From Gigaspora margarita (taxonomy: Eukaryota > Glomeromycota > Glomeromycetes > Diversisporales > Gigasporaceae), in contig WTPW01000080.1 in the NCBI GenBank assembly GCA_009809945.1, forward strand, positions 429,356 through 493,355: 64,000 bases of DNA, in the 5' to 3' direction. This document shows positions 23,576 to 34,431 of the stretch, in pieces. The notes beneath the pieces are model-generated. The model had not been told where the DNA came from and did not search any database. It saw nothing but the letters and a program-made list of their open reading frames with translations. Numbering within the stretch: the first letter of the stretch is position 1; each line of letters starts with the position of its first letter. A program made the position numbers and the translations under genes.

Positions 23576-24980
23576 TAATCATGTTCTCCTTGAACATATT
23601 ATTGCTGAATGAATTAAAGTTTCCAAAATATTGGAAAAAACCAAGTTCAAGATGGAGCTTTAACAGTTGGAATCGATTTTGTGCTAACTTTATATCTGAA
23701 GTTTATATGCAGATAACCTAGAAGCAATAAAAAAAATTATAGACAAAATACAGTGCAGCGTCAGAAGGCACTATCATTGATGGAGTTAGTATTTAATATT
23801 TTTAATGAAAACAAGAAACATGTCAGGCAAATACAGTGAGCTATGCGAAATATAACTAATTTTTGTGTATTAAAATATTAGAATAGAATTTAGAGTAGGT
23901 AGTTCTATAGCAAGTTAGTGTTGATTTTTTTTTGTTATTATAGTAGATGTATTCATGTTAATTAAATTTTTTTCTCATGTTTGCTAAAAAATTATTTTTA
24001 AGCTTATTCATCAAAAGTAATAAAGTTTGGGTATTCTTAGATAAATTTTAAGACCCTTTATTTAAAGAACTATTATTTTTTTAATTTTTATAGTTTCACC
24101 ATATTACCAGCAATAACTTTACTGTATTAGCTAACTATGAGTTAGATTGTCAATAATTTTTATTAGATTTAATTCAAAAAATTTTATTACAAAATTTATG
24201 AGCTATCACAATTACACATATGTGGTTAATATTATTAATATGGTGGCATACTTTATTAGTTACCCGATTTGTCATATCTAAAATTTTAATATATGATTTT
24301 TCATATGTTACACAAATCAATAAATTACAGTTTTAAAATTTTTGTCTAAACCTTTAGTTGAAATACATATCGTTCTATATGACAAAATTATTCTTGAGAT
24401 TTTACGAATCGTATGATACATGGATCGTACAAAATAAACTGTTCCCTATAAAATGCTACACCCTTGAAGATGAGTAATTATTTTACATACTTTTGATGTA
24501 TTCTTTCCAAGTTTGCAAATTTTTTACCTGTAAAGTAGTTCACTAGGTGCAGCATAAGGAAAGCTTTCAGCAAAATGCATCTTCGAAAGGTGGGTACATT
24601 AAGAACATAACACGAAAAATCAAGTAAACTATTTTATAGTAAGTAGATTGTTCATTAATTTGTCATAACTGATATATTTTAAGCTATTCAATTTTGTTAA
24701 TACTTTTTATTATTTATTCTTAACTAGTTCTATTTATTTGAGATAAGTTATTTAAGCTTGTATTGTCTTGTTTATTTTGTTTTTACTAGTTGGAGGCATA
24801 GTTGTTAGACAAAACTTTAGATATTAATTGGGCAGTCTTGAATGATTAATATTATAAAAATAGTTCATCTAACAATTCTAGTTAAGGTGTGAAAAATAAT
24901 ATACTGTACTTAAGCTTATAATATTTTTAATTTAGGATGATTTTTCTTTTATTTATTTGTGTTGATTATGTGGGTCTAGT
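23576..24980. other. Spacer, no gene seen
   Basis: The frame ending at 23,721 reads LKFPKYWKKPSSRWSFNSWN in its last part, which looks more protein-like than its surroundings but is not recognised. The rest is AT-rich without a coding signal. Confidence 0.35.
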
Positions 24981-25192
24981 GCTAAGAAAATAGATGAATT
25001 TGATGAAAAAAATTTACAAAAGATTTGGTTTCTCATGAACTATTAATCAGAATTACATGATTTTGGTATCATTCAGTTCGCTTATTGAGATGAATCAAAT
25101 AGTATCAAATCATGTAATTCTGATTAATAGTTCATGAGAAACCCAATTTTTTGTAAAAATTTTTTTTTTATTAAATTTGTTCTTTTTCTAGC
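24981..25192. mobile_element. 210-bp palindromic MITE
   Basis: Two arms of about 90 bp pair around a 30-bp centre near 25,085. CTCATGAACTATTAATCAGA pairs with its exact complement, and the outer ends pair as GCTA(A)GAAAA / TTTTTCTAGC. The near-perfect inner arms imply a young or conversion-maintained hairpin. Confidence 0.7.
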
Positions 25193-25569
25193 AAAAATCC
25201 ATTATTTATTAATTAGCATATTTAAATTATTTGAATCAATTTTAATTTAATAATTGTATAATTCTTATTTAAATAAATAAATGAACATTTTTAATAAATA
25301 CATATACAGTTTTTTTTTTGTGATTTGTGACTATATCTTATTACTAATCTTAGTTCTAATTATTTTATAACTTGTAACTAGCCCGATGCCTTCCAGTAAG
25401 ATAGATTTATATGAGAATAACTTAATTGGTATTTGCTAAACCAACCCAGTTGAAATTTTAATAAGCTGTTTTCAACCTACTTAATTTTAAAAAATTACCT
25501 TATTAGTAATAATTCTAGTTTAACTAGCTTAAAATTTCTTTATAATTACACGATTTCTAAATCCAACTA
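25193..25569. other. Spacer, no gene seen
   Basis: AT-rich DNA with no feature recognised. Confidence 0.4.
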
Positions 25570-25577
25570 GGTATACG

Positions 25578-25914
25578 CAGTGTTGTCATAGGACACGGAC
25601 ACGGATAGCGGACAGTCTGGGACAGGATGTCCGGGACATGTCCACCTAGAATTTTTTTGTCCTGAATATTTGGCTAATCAACACATGACTATCAACCAAT
25701 AAAATTCTTTGTAGCCCAAACCAAGGGTCTGTATAATTCCGGTTTACCCAGTGGACATGTCCCATACATAGTAAGGACAAAGTTAAAAATCAGTGGGACA
25801 TTGTCCACGCACAATATCATGCCAGGACATTATTGCGGACATGTCCTGGACATCCCGTCCTGGACTGTCTGTGTCCCTGTAAAATTGGTGGGACAATGTC
25901 TGTGTACAACACTG
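25578..25914. mobile_element. hAT-type MITE, CAGTGTTG family, copy 1
   Basis: The element starts CAGTGTTGTCA and ends TGTACAACACTG. It is flanked by a perfect 8-bp duplication GGTATACG (25,570-25,577 and 25,915-25,922). An 8-bp duplication with CAGTG termini is typical of the hAT superfamily. The interior is rich in GGACA/TGTCC words (GGACATGTCC several times) and is clearly more GC-rich than its surroundings. It has no transposase, so it would depend on an enzyme encoded elsewhere. The perfect duplication indicates a recent insertion. Confidence 0.85.
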
Positions 25915-25922
25915 GGTATACG

Positions 25923-26463
25923 TGTTGAATCTGGTACCTTGTAGTCGTAACTTGCAACCTTTTTTAATGGTTTATAATTTTTAAAACAAGCTTGTTAAGT
26001 TTATAGAAGCGAAATAGTAAGCAGTTTTATACATATAAAAATAAAACAAGATACCAACTTTAAGTGGCACATTCTTTTCGGGTTTATTTTGTATTATATT
26101 TTAAACTTGCAAAGAATAAAGAAATCAACTTTCTAAACCATAAAAATGCATGTCATAAGTGCGGTTTCCTCTTTAGAAACCCTTGAAATAAATGATTGAA
26201 AGTAGGTAACCGTTGCAATTTACTATGAAAATTGAGCCCATCATATGCATGTCGATCACTCAAATTTCATAGTAAAAAATTTACCCCGTCTGTGTGACAA
26301 ATCGTGTGACTGTTATGTATTTGCTAAATATTTCGTAAAGGCATTCGTTAGGTAACATTATTTTAAAATGATTACGATTTTTCAATATTCAAACGATTAA
26401 TGACGATATATCTAGGGATGGGCACGTACGTATATGCACATGTTGCGTAGTAAATTATAGACC
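25923..26463. other. Spacer with a transposon-end-like fragment
   Basis: No gene is seen. GACAAATCGTGTGACTGTTA at about 26,297-26,317 resembles the terminus of the giant palindrome at 9.6-12.3 kb. An inverted pair (TTTACTATGAAAATTGAG / CTCAAATTTCATAGTAAA) lies at about 26,219-26,278. This may be the remnant of a related element. Confidence 0.35.
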
Positions 26464-26916
26464 GTAGTTTCAGGGGGGTACCGAGCAATTAAATTATTAC
26501 ATAATTATATTTAATTGACATTGTTACAAACAATCGACCACATTTTACCATCAATAAAAAAGATTTCCAAGGTATACAGGTCAAGAGTCTTTCTCCAGTC
26601 TGTATAATAATACTTTACAAGCGAAAACAAACGTTCGAAAAAAGGCTCTAAGTAGCATTTGTTTGAAACTTTTGTGCTCATTGTAATCGATTTAAAATAT
26701 ACTATTTCAGTGTGCGTGTTTTAAAAAAAATAAAAAAACACTTTATCCATTCATATTAGCGTTGTTTTTAATCGTATAAGCTTTTTTTTTATTTATTTAG
26801 GCCACGCAAAGTTAATTTTTCGTTTTGCATAACCCGCCGACCCAATTTTTCAAAAAAAAATTTTTTTTTTTAAATTCCTATTGTGCCAATTATTCCATTT
26901 TCATTTTTGGGGGTCG

Positions 26917-27195
26917 TCTAAAGCCATGTACCCACGTGACAATTTTGTGTAAATCAACCAACCAGAGTCGCGACATTTTGTTTACACGGATCAGCCTGAA
27001 GAAGACAAAAAACAAAAAAAAACGCAAGAACATAAAAACGGCAGTTCAAACCTGTCTTGGGCCATTAATAAAAAATGCCGGGAAGGCAATTTTACCTATA
27101 TGTCTGTCCTAACCCTAATCCCGACCCTAATGCTAAACAGGCTCTAACCCTAATTTTAACTAAATTTTCAAAAATCACGTGGGTACATGGCTTTA
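26917..27195 (+). mobile_element. R1-related TIR element, copy 3
   Basis: The inverted ends contain GCCATGTACCCACGTGA and TCACGTGGGTACATGGC. The interior matches the R1 elements at 7.5 and 17.4 kb: GATCAGCCTGA, AAACCTGTCTTGGGCC, ATTAATAAAAAATG and a TCCTAACCCTAATCCC tract. So the same core is bounded by different termini here. Either the ends were exchanged or the core was captured by another family. It is non-coding. Confidence 0.65.
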
Positions 27196-27202
27196 GCCAT
27201 CC

Positions 27203-28021
27203 GGAAAGTCTACGGACACGTACAGCTCACGTGACATTTCATCTTATGGACACGTACCAAAATAATAATTTTTTTATTTAAAAAACGATCAGTTAAGGCT
27301 TTTGCACCAAGATAACATCCTTTATCATGTTAATAAAGCTTGTTCTCCGGTATTTCCGGTTCTAATAATGATGAATTATTAAAATCTGATCAGTAGAACC
27401 GGAAATATGACCTTTCGAAATTTGGGCAACGTCTAAAGATTATATAAAAACGTCGCATAACTTTCATGAGGCTATATATCCGACTCTACTGAGTTAATTT
27501 TAATAATTTTACCACAATTTGTATCAAAAAGACCAGGAGAATAAGTTTACTTAGAGTGATAAAAGAGGTTAACTTAGTTCGAAGTCTTCCGAACAACCTT
27601 TTTCTTATTTTATTTCTTTTTTAAAATTAAAAAGTGTTTTGACTGAGATTTTATAATAGGTAATCTCCTTTAACGTCCTAAGAAAACTTGTTCTCCTGGA
27701 CTTTCTGGTTCTAATGGTGGTGAGATTATTAAAATAAACTCAATAGAGCCGGAGATATAACGCATGAAATTTATGCGTCGTTTTTATATAGTTGCCCAAA
27801 TTTCGAAATGTCATATCTCCGGTTCTACTGATCAGAGTTTAATATCTCATCACTATTAGAACCGGAAAGACTAGAAGAACCAGCTTTATTAGGATGATAA
27901 AGGAAGTTTTCTTAGTACAAAAGCCTTAACGGATCGTTTTTAATTCAAAAAAAATTTATTATTTTGGTACGTGTCCGTAAGATGAAATATCACGTGATCT
28001 GTACGTGTCCGTAGACTTTCC
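27203..28021. mobile_element. MULE-like foldback element with self-similar modules
   Basis: The ends are GGAAAGTCTACGGACACGTA and its complement, with near-perfect arms of about 75 bp. It is flanked by TTAGCCATCC (27,193-27,202 and 28,023-28,032), a 10-bp duplication of the size Mutator-like elements make. Between the arms, a module containing CCGGT.TTTCCGGTTCTAAT, GATCAGTAGAACCGGA and TTCGAAATTTGGGCAAC appears about four times in alternating orientation, so the interior is palindromic at two scales. It is non-coding. Confidence 0.75.
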
Positions 28022-28198
28022 GTTAGCCATCCCCATTTTTGGCATTTAAAATTTTTTTCCGGTGACACCCAATGATGACCTTAATTTTCCGAAATTACCC
28101 GGTAGGCACGATAAAAAAAAAGACAAAATTTTCTGATTCCATGTTATGCAAACCGAAGAATTACTTTGCGTGACCTTAGATGTGAACATGAGTTAATT

Positions 28199-28341
28199 TA
28201 GATCACGTAAAGTTAATTTAAAAAATAAATAAATAAAAAAAAAAAAGAAAGAAAAAAAAAAAAAAAAAAAAACGACCCGCCGACCGGAATTTTGAAACAC
28301 CAGGTTATGCAAAACGAAAAATTAACTTGCGTGACCTTAGC
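28199..28341. mobile_element. GGTCACGCAAAGTTAA-family TIR element, short copy
   Basis: The left end is GATCACGTAAAGTTAATTT and the right end is the complement of GGTCACGCAAGTTAATTTTT. The interior is an A-rich tract and a CGACCCGCCGACCGG block also seen near the left end of the expanded copy. The gap between the two copies is only about 20 bp. Confidence 0.55.
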
Positions 28342-28796
28342 CATATAAGCTTTTTTTTTATTTATCTAATCATATATGCTTTTTTTTTCTTTATTAAATC
28401 ATAAAATAAACCTTTTTTTTGCCGATAATTCTGACGTCAAGATCAGTAAGTTACCACATTTACAAACTGCGGCAAAAATTGCAATTAATTGTTTAATTGT
28501 AGCTGCGCTACCAATCAATTAATTGAGATCAAATAATTGCAATTAATTGCCTTCACAATCAATTATTCGGTACCCCTGGTAGTTTGCGTAACTTTGAGCG
28601 AATTTTTGTACGCAACTTGCGCATGAATTTAGCATTTTAACTATCTCAACTTCTATGGTTGATTTTTATTTTTATTCAACATTTTTTTTTTTAGCGAAAG
28701 TTTTTATAATGAGTATTCAAAAATCTAATCTATCAAAGTAAAATCGTATACTATATTAAGAATCATACTCTCTATTATCTCCACTTCTAAACCAGT

Positions 28797-29718
28797 GTTA
28801 CTATGTTTTGATTTTATCACATGATAATATATATATATTATAGTTAAATTGATAAAATAAAAACGATATAACTAGTTATAACTATTTTAGTCTTATATTG
28901 TCTATAATGTTGAAACTAAACTTCATAGACATGCGATAAAACTATTAAAACTTATTAAACATTATTTTATATATAAATATATTAGCGCTTTACATTTATC
29001 GAGCAATGTTTTTCAAAGTTAATTATTATTATCTTCAATTCCTACAACTTCGTCAATAATCCTTGATGTTTAAAGTTCATAGTTTGTGGTTTAACTTTTT
29101 CACAATATGATTCCGTGTCATTAAAATTAAAAAAAAGATAAAGTAAGATCTGCTATATCTTAAGCGTTAAGTTTTGTTTCAGAAGCCATAACTTTATTGG
29201 AATTCGTTGAAGTAAAAGCAGAAAAGGAGGGATTTTGATTCATAATATAAGATTCATCATCATCAAATGTTATTTATTATAAATATATCTGTTTTCGAAG
29301 ATAATTCAATTGGGATTGTTATTAATTGAAGAAAAAACTGAACAACCGTAAATATCGCTAATAGCAATTGGATTATTATTAATATTATTTGACATATCGA
29401 GATAAGTAAATAATTGTTAAATTATTCGATTTGACGTTAGATCTAATTTATAATAGTTTGACTTTTATTTAATTCGATAGTTTAATTTTAATCAATCTTT
29501 TATGAATTGGGGTTTCAAAGTTAACAAATAAATGACGCATTTCGAAAATAAATAGATTTTTTTTCAAGAGCATTTTTATTATGTTGTATTATAAAACGGG
29601 AAAATAACTCTGATTTTAACTTTGAAACCCCTGATAGTTATATAAATAGTTATATCGTTTTAACAATTTTAACTACGATATATGTTTTATCATGTGATAA
29701 AATCCAAAACGTAGTAAC
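28797..29718. mobile_element. 920-bp TIR element
   Basis: Inverted ends of about 80 bp start GTTACTATGTTTTGATTTTA and pair with the complement of the right end (GTTACTACGTTTTGGATTTT). The arms go on through TCACATGATAA and AAACGATATAACTA. The interior is AT-rich without a transposase and holds a smaller inverted-repeat element at 29,509-29,631. No target duplication is clear. Confidence 0.65.
29509..29631. mobile_element. 120-bp inverted-repeat element nested in a TIR element
   Basis: GGGGTTTCAAAGTTAA pairs with TTAACTTTGAAACCCC over a 90-bp AT-rich centre. It lies inside the right part of the 28.8-29.7 kb element. Confidence 0.55.
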
Positions 29719-30357
29719 GATAAAAGGTTATGTCGGCATCATTAATAACATGAACCAATTGTTACGCATCAGTCTTCTATTTCTCAACACTTCAAATGAT
29801 ACAGATTCAAAGCAATGACAGCGTTTATAATAATTAGTCTGAAGAAAAGGGTTCACTTTTAAAAAAAAAATGTCGTAATGAACCTAAACTAAATCAAGTT
29901 TAGAATTTTGTTGTGATGTTGCTCACATAATTAGTGCACAATCACTTAAGCGTCATTAGATCCATGAATATATAAATTCTCCACAAGAAATTGACAAAAT
30001 AATTTAACACTGAATAAAGTCTATAAAAAATCAACGTTTATTGAGGATCATGTCAAACCATTACAATAATCAAACGATTTGGTTTAGGAAATCTTGATTA
30101 CAATCCTGCAGACTTGTTAGCTCAATATTTATTAATAAACGAATAATAAATATATATGCATATCGATATTATCGATATTTATACTTTTATATATAAATGT
30201 CAGTTTAAAATCGAATGCGACAATAAGTTATAACTTAGTTACGTCAAGGCTTGTGAGATTCTAATGCATCTTTAGTAATACTCCGCTTTAATTTCTTTAA
30301 CTATTTGATTTAATCAACTTGTTTTTTTGGAGGAAATGCACCATCAATAGAAAAAAT
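29719..30357. other. Spacer, no gene seen
   Basis: AT-rich unique DNA with TATCGATATTATCGATATT near 30,160. No coding signal was found. Confidence 0.4.
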
Positions 30358-31454
30358 TAGGGATGTTATCCTGTTTAAACTGGTCAGTTTGTGCTCGAAA
30401 ACCTGCTAAACACTGATTCGAAGCACACATGTCTCAAACTCTGATTACGCAAATTTATTAATGATTATGCTTGCTAAACATGTTAATCCAAAGCAATGTT
30501 ATTACTATTTATTAAATGCATGAACTTTGATATTTATTACTGCAAATACATGAAAAATAATATATTATTCATTTCATTGCATCTATTATTTATTTAATTT
30601 ATTGACCTTCCACGCAATCAATAATACCTGATTCATACCAAGTTTTTAAGTAAAGGCTTGCGCATTTTCTTCTGATAGACGGTTGTATATTTAATTAATT
30701 GTAGTTTTTGCTTTAGAAAACGTTACTTCGCTGGAGACGCTTGTACTTCGTACTTCATAATATAAATTTAAAATGCTTTGTGCGACAAACTGTCATGATG
30801 AAAGTGAATAACGTGGTATTATTTATTAATAAATAGTTGAAGATCTTTGTTTTCAGCAATGGAAAATGCTTAAAGAGATAGGTTTATTTGCAAAATCGGA
30901 TCAGTGCTTTATGGTTCAACATTTGCCTTGATGGCAACATTTAGTTCGTTCCACCTTCCTGGGTGATTTTGATCCGTATCCATGTAATAAGATTTCGTAC
31001 AATGCTTGTAATATCGTTTGCCACCAGTTTCAAGAAGCTCATCCCAAAAGGAATCCTTCTTTAATCGTTTTTAAGAATGGTTTGCTATTTCTTTGAGTGT
31101 ATCTGAGGCTAATTTGGTTTGAGACATTGAACTTAAAAGGTGGTAAATTCATTGAATTAATAAATTGTTCAGGTATGGTTTTTAATTCATCGTACAAAGT
31201 TCAATTAAAAAAACAACCCCCCATTAATGCTCGTCATTATCACGCATAGTGACTAACTTTTAGATTAAATGAATAGTATCGTCATAATCATGCCATAAGA
31301 AACTTTTTGCTCATCAAATCGATTTCAGACTCAAATTTAAGCATGATGAGTTTAAATATAATAATCAAAATCATGTGACTACAAAACTCGAGTTTAAATG
31401 TTTGGGTTTCAAACAGGGCCGAACTGAGTTTGGATGATCAGGATAACATCCCTA
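30358..31454. mobile_element. hAT-like 1.1-kb non-autonomous element
   Basis: The termini are TAGGGATGTTATCCTG and its exact complement CAGGATAACATCCCTA. The flanks are GAAAAAAT (30,350-30,357) and GAAAAAAAT (31,455-31,463), an 8-bp duplication differing by one A in an A-run. TAGGGATG termini with 8-bp duplications are typical of hAT elements. On the minus strand near 30,935-31,055 a short patch reads SFWDELLETGGKRYY and NHPGRWNEL. This could be residual coding sequence, but no BED finger or catalytic motif is visible. Confidence 0.7.
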
Positions 31455-31463
31455 GAAAAAAAT

Positions 31464-32897
31464 ACTACACTGAATTCTTTAAATATTTGTAATAATCTAA
31501 TTGATGAGAAAACGTTAGCACAAGCTCTTTATGAGAACAATATCTAACCTATTTGAATTTTATAAGTCAAATTAATTACGATGCTGCAAACATGTTTAAA
31601 AAAAGTCCTTTTTATGAATTCTAAACTAACTCATATTAAAATACTTAATTCGTTAATGTACTCTCTAACGGGTTGGATATATTAAATACTTTCTTTGATA
31701 TAACATAAAGTTTAGGATAAATTCATGCAAACTCGCTTTATATGTGTAAAAATTAAAGTTTAAAAATGTGGGATAGATTTTAGCCTTTTATTATCTCATA
31801 TAAAGATATTTCATACTGAATATTATGTGTGAAACCTCCATTTATATATAAAGTAAATGCCAATTCTTAGTTAATCCGAATCGTAGCGAGGACCATTTAG
31901 TTCTAAGCCAAATAAATGCATTATGCGCGTTGCACTATATAAATCAAAACTATATATGGTACCATAAAATTCTAATAAAACAGATTTTTAAATGATTTTT
32001 TCCTGACTAACTAATCGAAACATTTGATATATAAAATGGATCAAGTATTTTTAGATGCACAGGTTGTATTCGTTTTTTCCCTCAAAAACTTCAATAAAAT
32101 CGATTCACGCTTATGATAACGAAGTTATAGAGTCTTTTTTTTTTTTTCTTCTAAAAACATCTTAATTTACAGTTTTTTATTTGGATGGTCGGGTAAAGTT
32201 ATTTTTTTATTAACGTAGAATACAGTTTGCATAGTTTTGTTCTAATTCAGTAATTCGGTACTTCTGTACTTTTCTTGTACGATGGTTGTTTTCCATATTT
32301 GGTTTTTTCCTTTTTATTTGGATTTTTTTTTTTTTTTTTTATATTATTTTAATTAAAATGGGTGAAATTTTTCCTTTGTTGCCGTGAAAATACTTAATCA
32401 AAGATCAACCTGTCTTTGCCTTGTATACTCTCCTTTAGGAATCAGATTAGCCTAAAAAATTCTTTACGTTTTTATATATATATACTCTATACATCACTGT
32501 ATACTCTTTACTCCATTTAAATAATTCGTAAACCATTACTAGAGTACTGCCCACCCACTCACCCACCTTGCAAACTTACGTTTATTTATACTTTTTTGGA
32601 TGAAATTTCTTGTTACACATTCTAGTAGGTCTCGATTTCAGATTAGCAGATCCGCGCCGATTTTCTTTAAAAAGATCGATTCCCGAACATGGCGGCAGTG
32701 TATTTAAAACTTCACTGACACGAATGGCTTATGTCTATTTTATGATATAAGAATTACATGGTTTATCTACTTTATCCGTATTAACGTTAATCTTTATATT
32801 AATAAGCCTCAAATACTATTTATTTGTTAAAATAAAGATTAAAATTTTTTTCTTATTTATTAATACCTTATAATAAAACCGTAACAAGCAATCTAAT
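31464..32897. other. Spacer, no gene seen
   Basis: This is AT-rich sequence with T-runs (about 32,138-32,150 and 32,325-32,341). A less AT-rich patch near 32,640-32,740 has no frame or RNA motif I can recognise. Confidence 0.4.
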
Positions 32898-32914
32898 ACA
32901 GTATAGTCTTTTTT

Positions 32915-33524
32915 TTTTTTTATTTTAACCCTAGAGCTATGCTAGGGGCGCTGTTGGCGCTTCTTTTATTAAGGTCAATTTTTGGTCATGGGATCTCTAT
33001 ACACGAGTCCCTACATTTTTGTACATATTTGTAACGATCTACATCTATGCATCTATTACTATTTTTACCGTGGCTAACCGGTACTAAGCCTTCCTAATTT
33101 TTTTATTGTTTTTACCGTGGCTAATCGGTACTAAGCCATCCTATTTTATTCAACCAGAGTCATCCGGCGGTGTCATCGGCATCCGACCCATTTTGAACTT
33201 TCTAGAACTTTTTCGTCCCCGAGGCAAGAAACAGATCAGAACGAATCCTCGTTAGGGCAGACTACTCCATGCTCCGTCCAATTCAACCTGGAGCGGTTAT
33301 CCTTCCGTTTCGGGTAATTCCGGTCGATCATTAAACAAAGAACAGGTCAACTGCAAACCCAACGTGGCTGTGCCGTCCAAACGTGGTCCTGGCATCCTAA
33401 TTCAAGTCGTCCTTCACATGATCGTGTGTAGTTATTTCGCCGTTCGTAAGACTTGAACTGGCAACCTTGCGCTTGAAGCGGTTAGTGTCCTGGGAGCGCA
33501 ACCACTACGCTATTGACCCGCAGG
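32915..33524 (-). mobile_element. tRNA-derived SINE, copy 1, with target duplication
   Basis: Read on the minus strand, the head carries a tRNA-like RNA polymerase III promoter. An A-box-like TAGCGTAGTGGTTGCG lies at about 33,497-33,513 and a B-box-like GGTTGCCAGTTCAAGT at about 33,451-33,466. The body is GC-richer and includes two copies of a 35-bp block with CCGTGGCTAA.CGGTACTAAG (33,061-33,145 on the plus strand). The 3' end is an A-tail (plus-strand T-run at 32,909-32,921). ACAG(A/T)ATAGTCTTTTTT flanks the element at 32,898-32,914 and 33,525-33,541, a 17-bp duplication with one mismatch, as LINE-mediated insertion gives. A second, more diverged copy lies at 52.9-53.5 kb. Confidence 0.8.
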
Positions 33525-33720
33525 ACAGAATAGTCTTTTTTAATATTTTGTGTAAGTTAGAAATTTTTGACCGAAATTTAAATATTAGCCAATTGGCCGT
33601 TGGCCGTTTGCCAACCAATTGCTAAAAAAATTGGCCGCAAAAAATTGGCAACATTGACCAAATGTACTGAGCAACATGGGTGGCACGAAGTGCCACCCAT
33701 CGTACTAACGATTCATATAG
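33525..33720. other. Hairpin resembling a Helitron 3' end
   Basis: ATGGGTGGCAC and GTGCCACCCAT form an 11-bp perfect stem over a GAA loop (about 33,676-33,700), followed by CGTACTAACG. The layout of GGTGGC.CG.AAG.GCCACC, then TCGT.CTA, is shared with the hairpin at 44,335-44,368. Upstream are repeated TTGGCCG words (33,590-33,650). Confidence 0.45.
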
Positions 33721-34387
33721 AATACGGGTTGAATAATTGAATCCAGATTCGACCAGATTCAGGTTATATACAAAGTAGTATTCAGATTCGATTTGAATGG
33801 CCTTTAATTAAAGAATAGGATCGAGGTACTACCTTTGTTAACTCTCATAAGTAATTAATACTACAGTATAAGTGAAGCTACTATAATTTAAACTTATTAA
33901 CCTAAGAATGGTTTTTTGTCTTATTACAAATCTTCATCATGACGACTAATTCACAGACCGCATCAAACATTTAATGTTATATTTTAGAATATAATTTTAT
34001 TATTTTACGGTTTCTATAAAACTCGTGGGTACAGGAAAATAGAAGATACTGGCTAGTTTTTAAATAAATTGATAAGCTTGATTGGCCAAAATGTAAATTT
34101 CGCTCTATAGTTCAGTTCATAGGCACTTATTATTAATCTCCTTGGAATTTCACTTCGTGATTTTGTGTCGTTAAAGCTGTACATCCAATTAAACCTGGAG
34201 AAGCATAGATCTTTACGAGTCATAAAAATGTCGATTTCAATTACAAAATGCTATTGTTAATTGATTTTTATATGATATCACATCTAGGTTTGTTTTACAT
34301 AGTGCAACGAGCACCCCCAATGAGACATCACAAAAATTGCTGTATGACCATTTTCTACGCGTTATTATATATATAAAACTCCTATTT

Positions 34388-34431
<44 letters not shown>

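Larger units (their letters stand above)
26801..28179. mobile_element. GGTCACGCAAAGTTAA-family TIR element, expanded copy
   Basis: The left end is GGCCACGCAAAGTTAATTTTT followed by CGTTTTGCATAAC. The right end is the complement of GGTCACGCAAAGTAATTCTTC preceded by GGTTTGCATAACATG. The size is inflated by the insertions at 26,917-27,195 and 27,203-28,021. Without them it would be about 280 bp, close to the 21.7-kb copy. Confidence 0.6.
26471..28578. mobile_element. hAT-like 2.1-kb element holding a nest of insertions
   Basis: The left end CAGGGGGGTACCGAGCAATTAA pairs with a right end whose complement is CAGGGGTACCGAATAATTG. A 7-bp direct repeat GTAGTTT flanks the element (26,464-26,470 and 28,579-28,585), close to the 8 bp expected of hAT elements. 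Most of its length is filled by other elements: two copies of the GGTCACGCAAAGTTAA family (26,801-28,179 and 28,199-28,341), of which the first contains an R1-related element and a MULE-like foldback element. No transposase is visible. Confidence 0.6.

Noticed and set aside
24245-26317. A 2-kb element bounded by GATTTGTCAT and GACAAATCGTGTGACTG ends
   Set aside because: The sequences inside the two ends do not continue as inverted repeats, so the pairing is probably chance.
26825-27281. 95- and 68-codon plus-strand frames
   Set aside because: They lie inside non-coding TIR elements. The Pro/Asn/Leu pattern (NPNPDPNA) comes from the CCCTAA-like tract.
33440-33524. Possible functional tRNA gene (A- and B-box-like words)
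   Set aside because: It is fused to a 500-bp body with an A-tail and a target duplication, and a diverged second copy exists, so it is the head of a SINE. An acceptor stem and anticodon arm could not be drawn with confidence.
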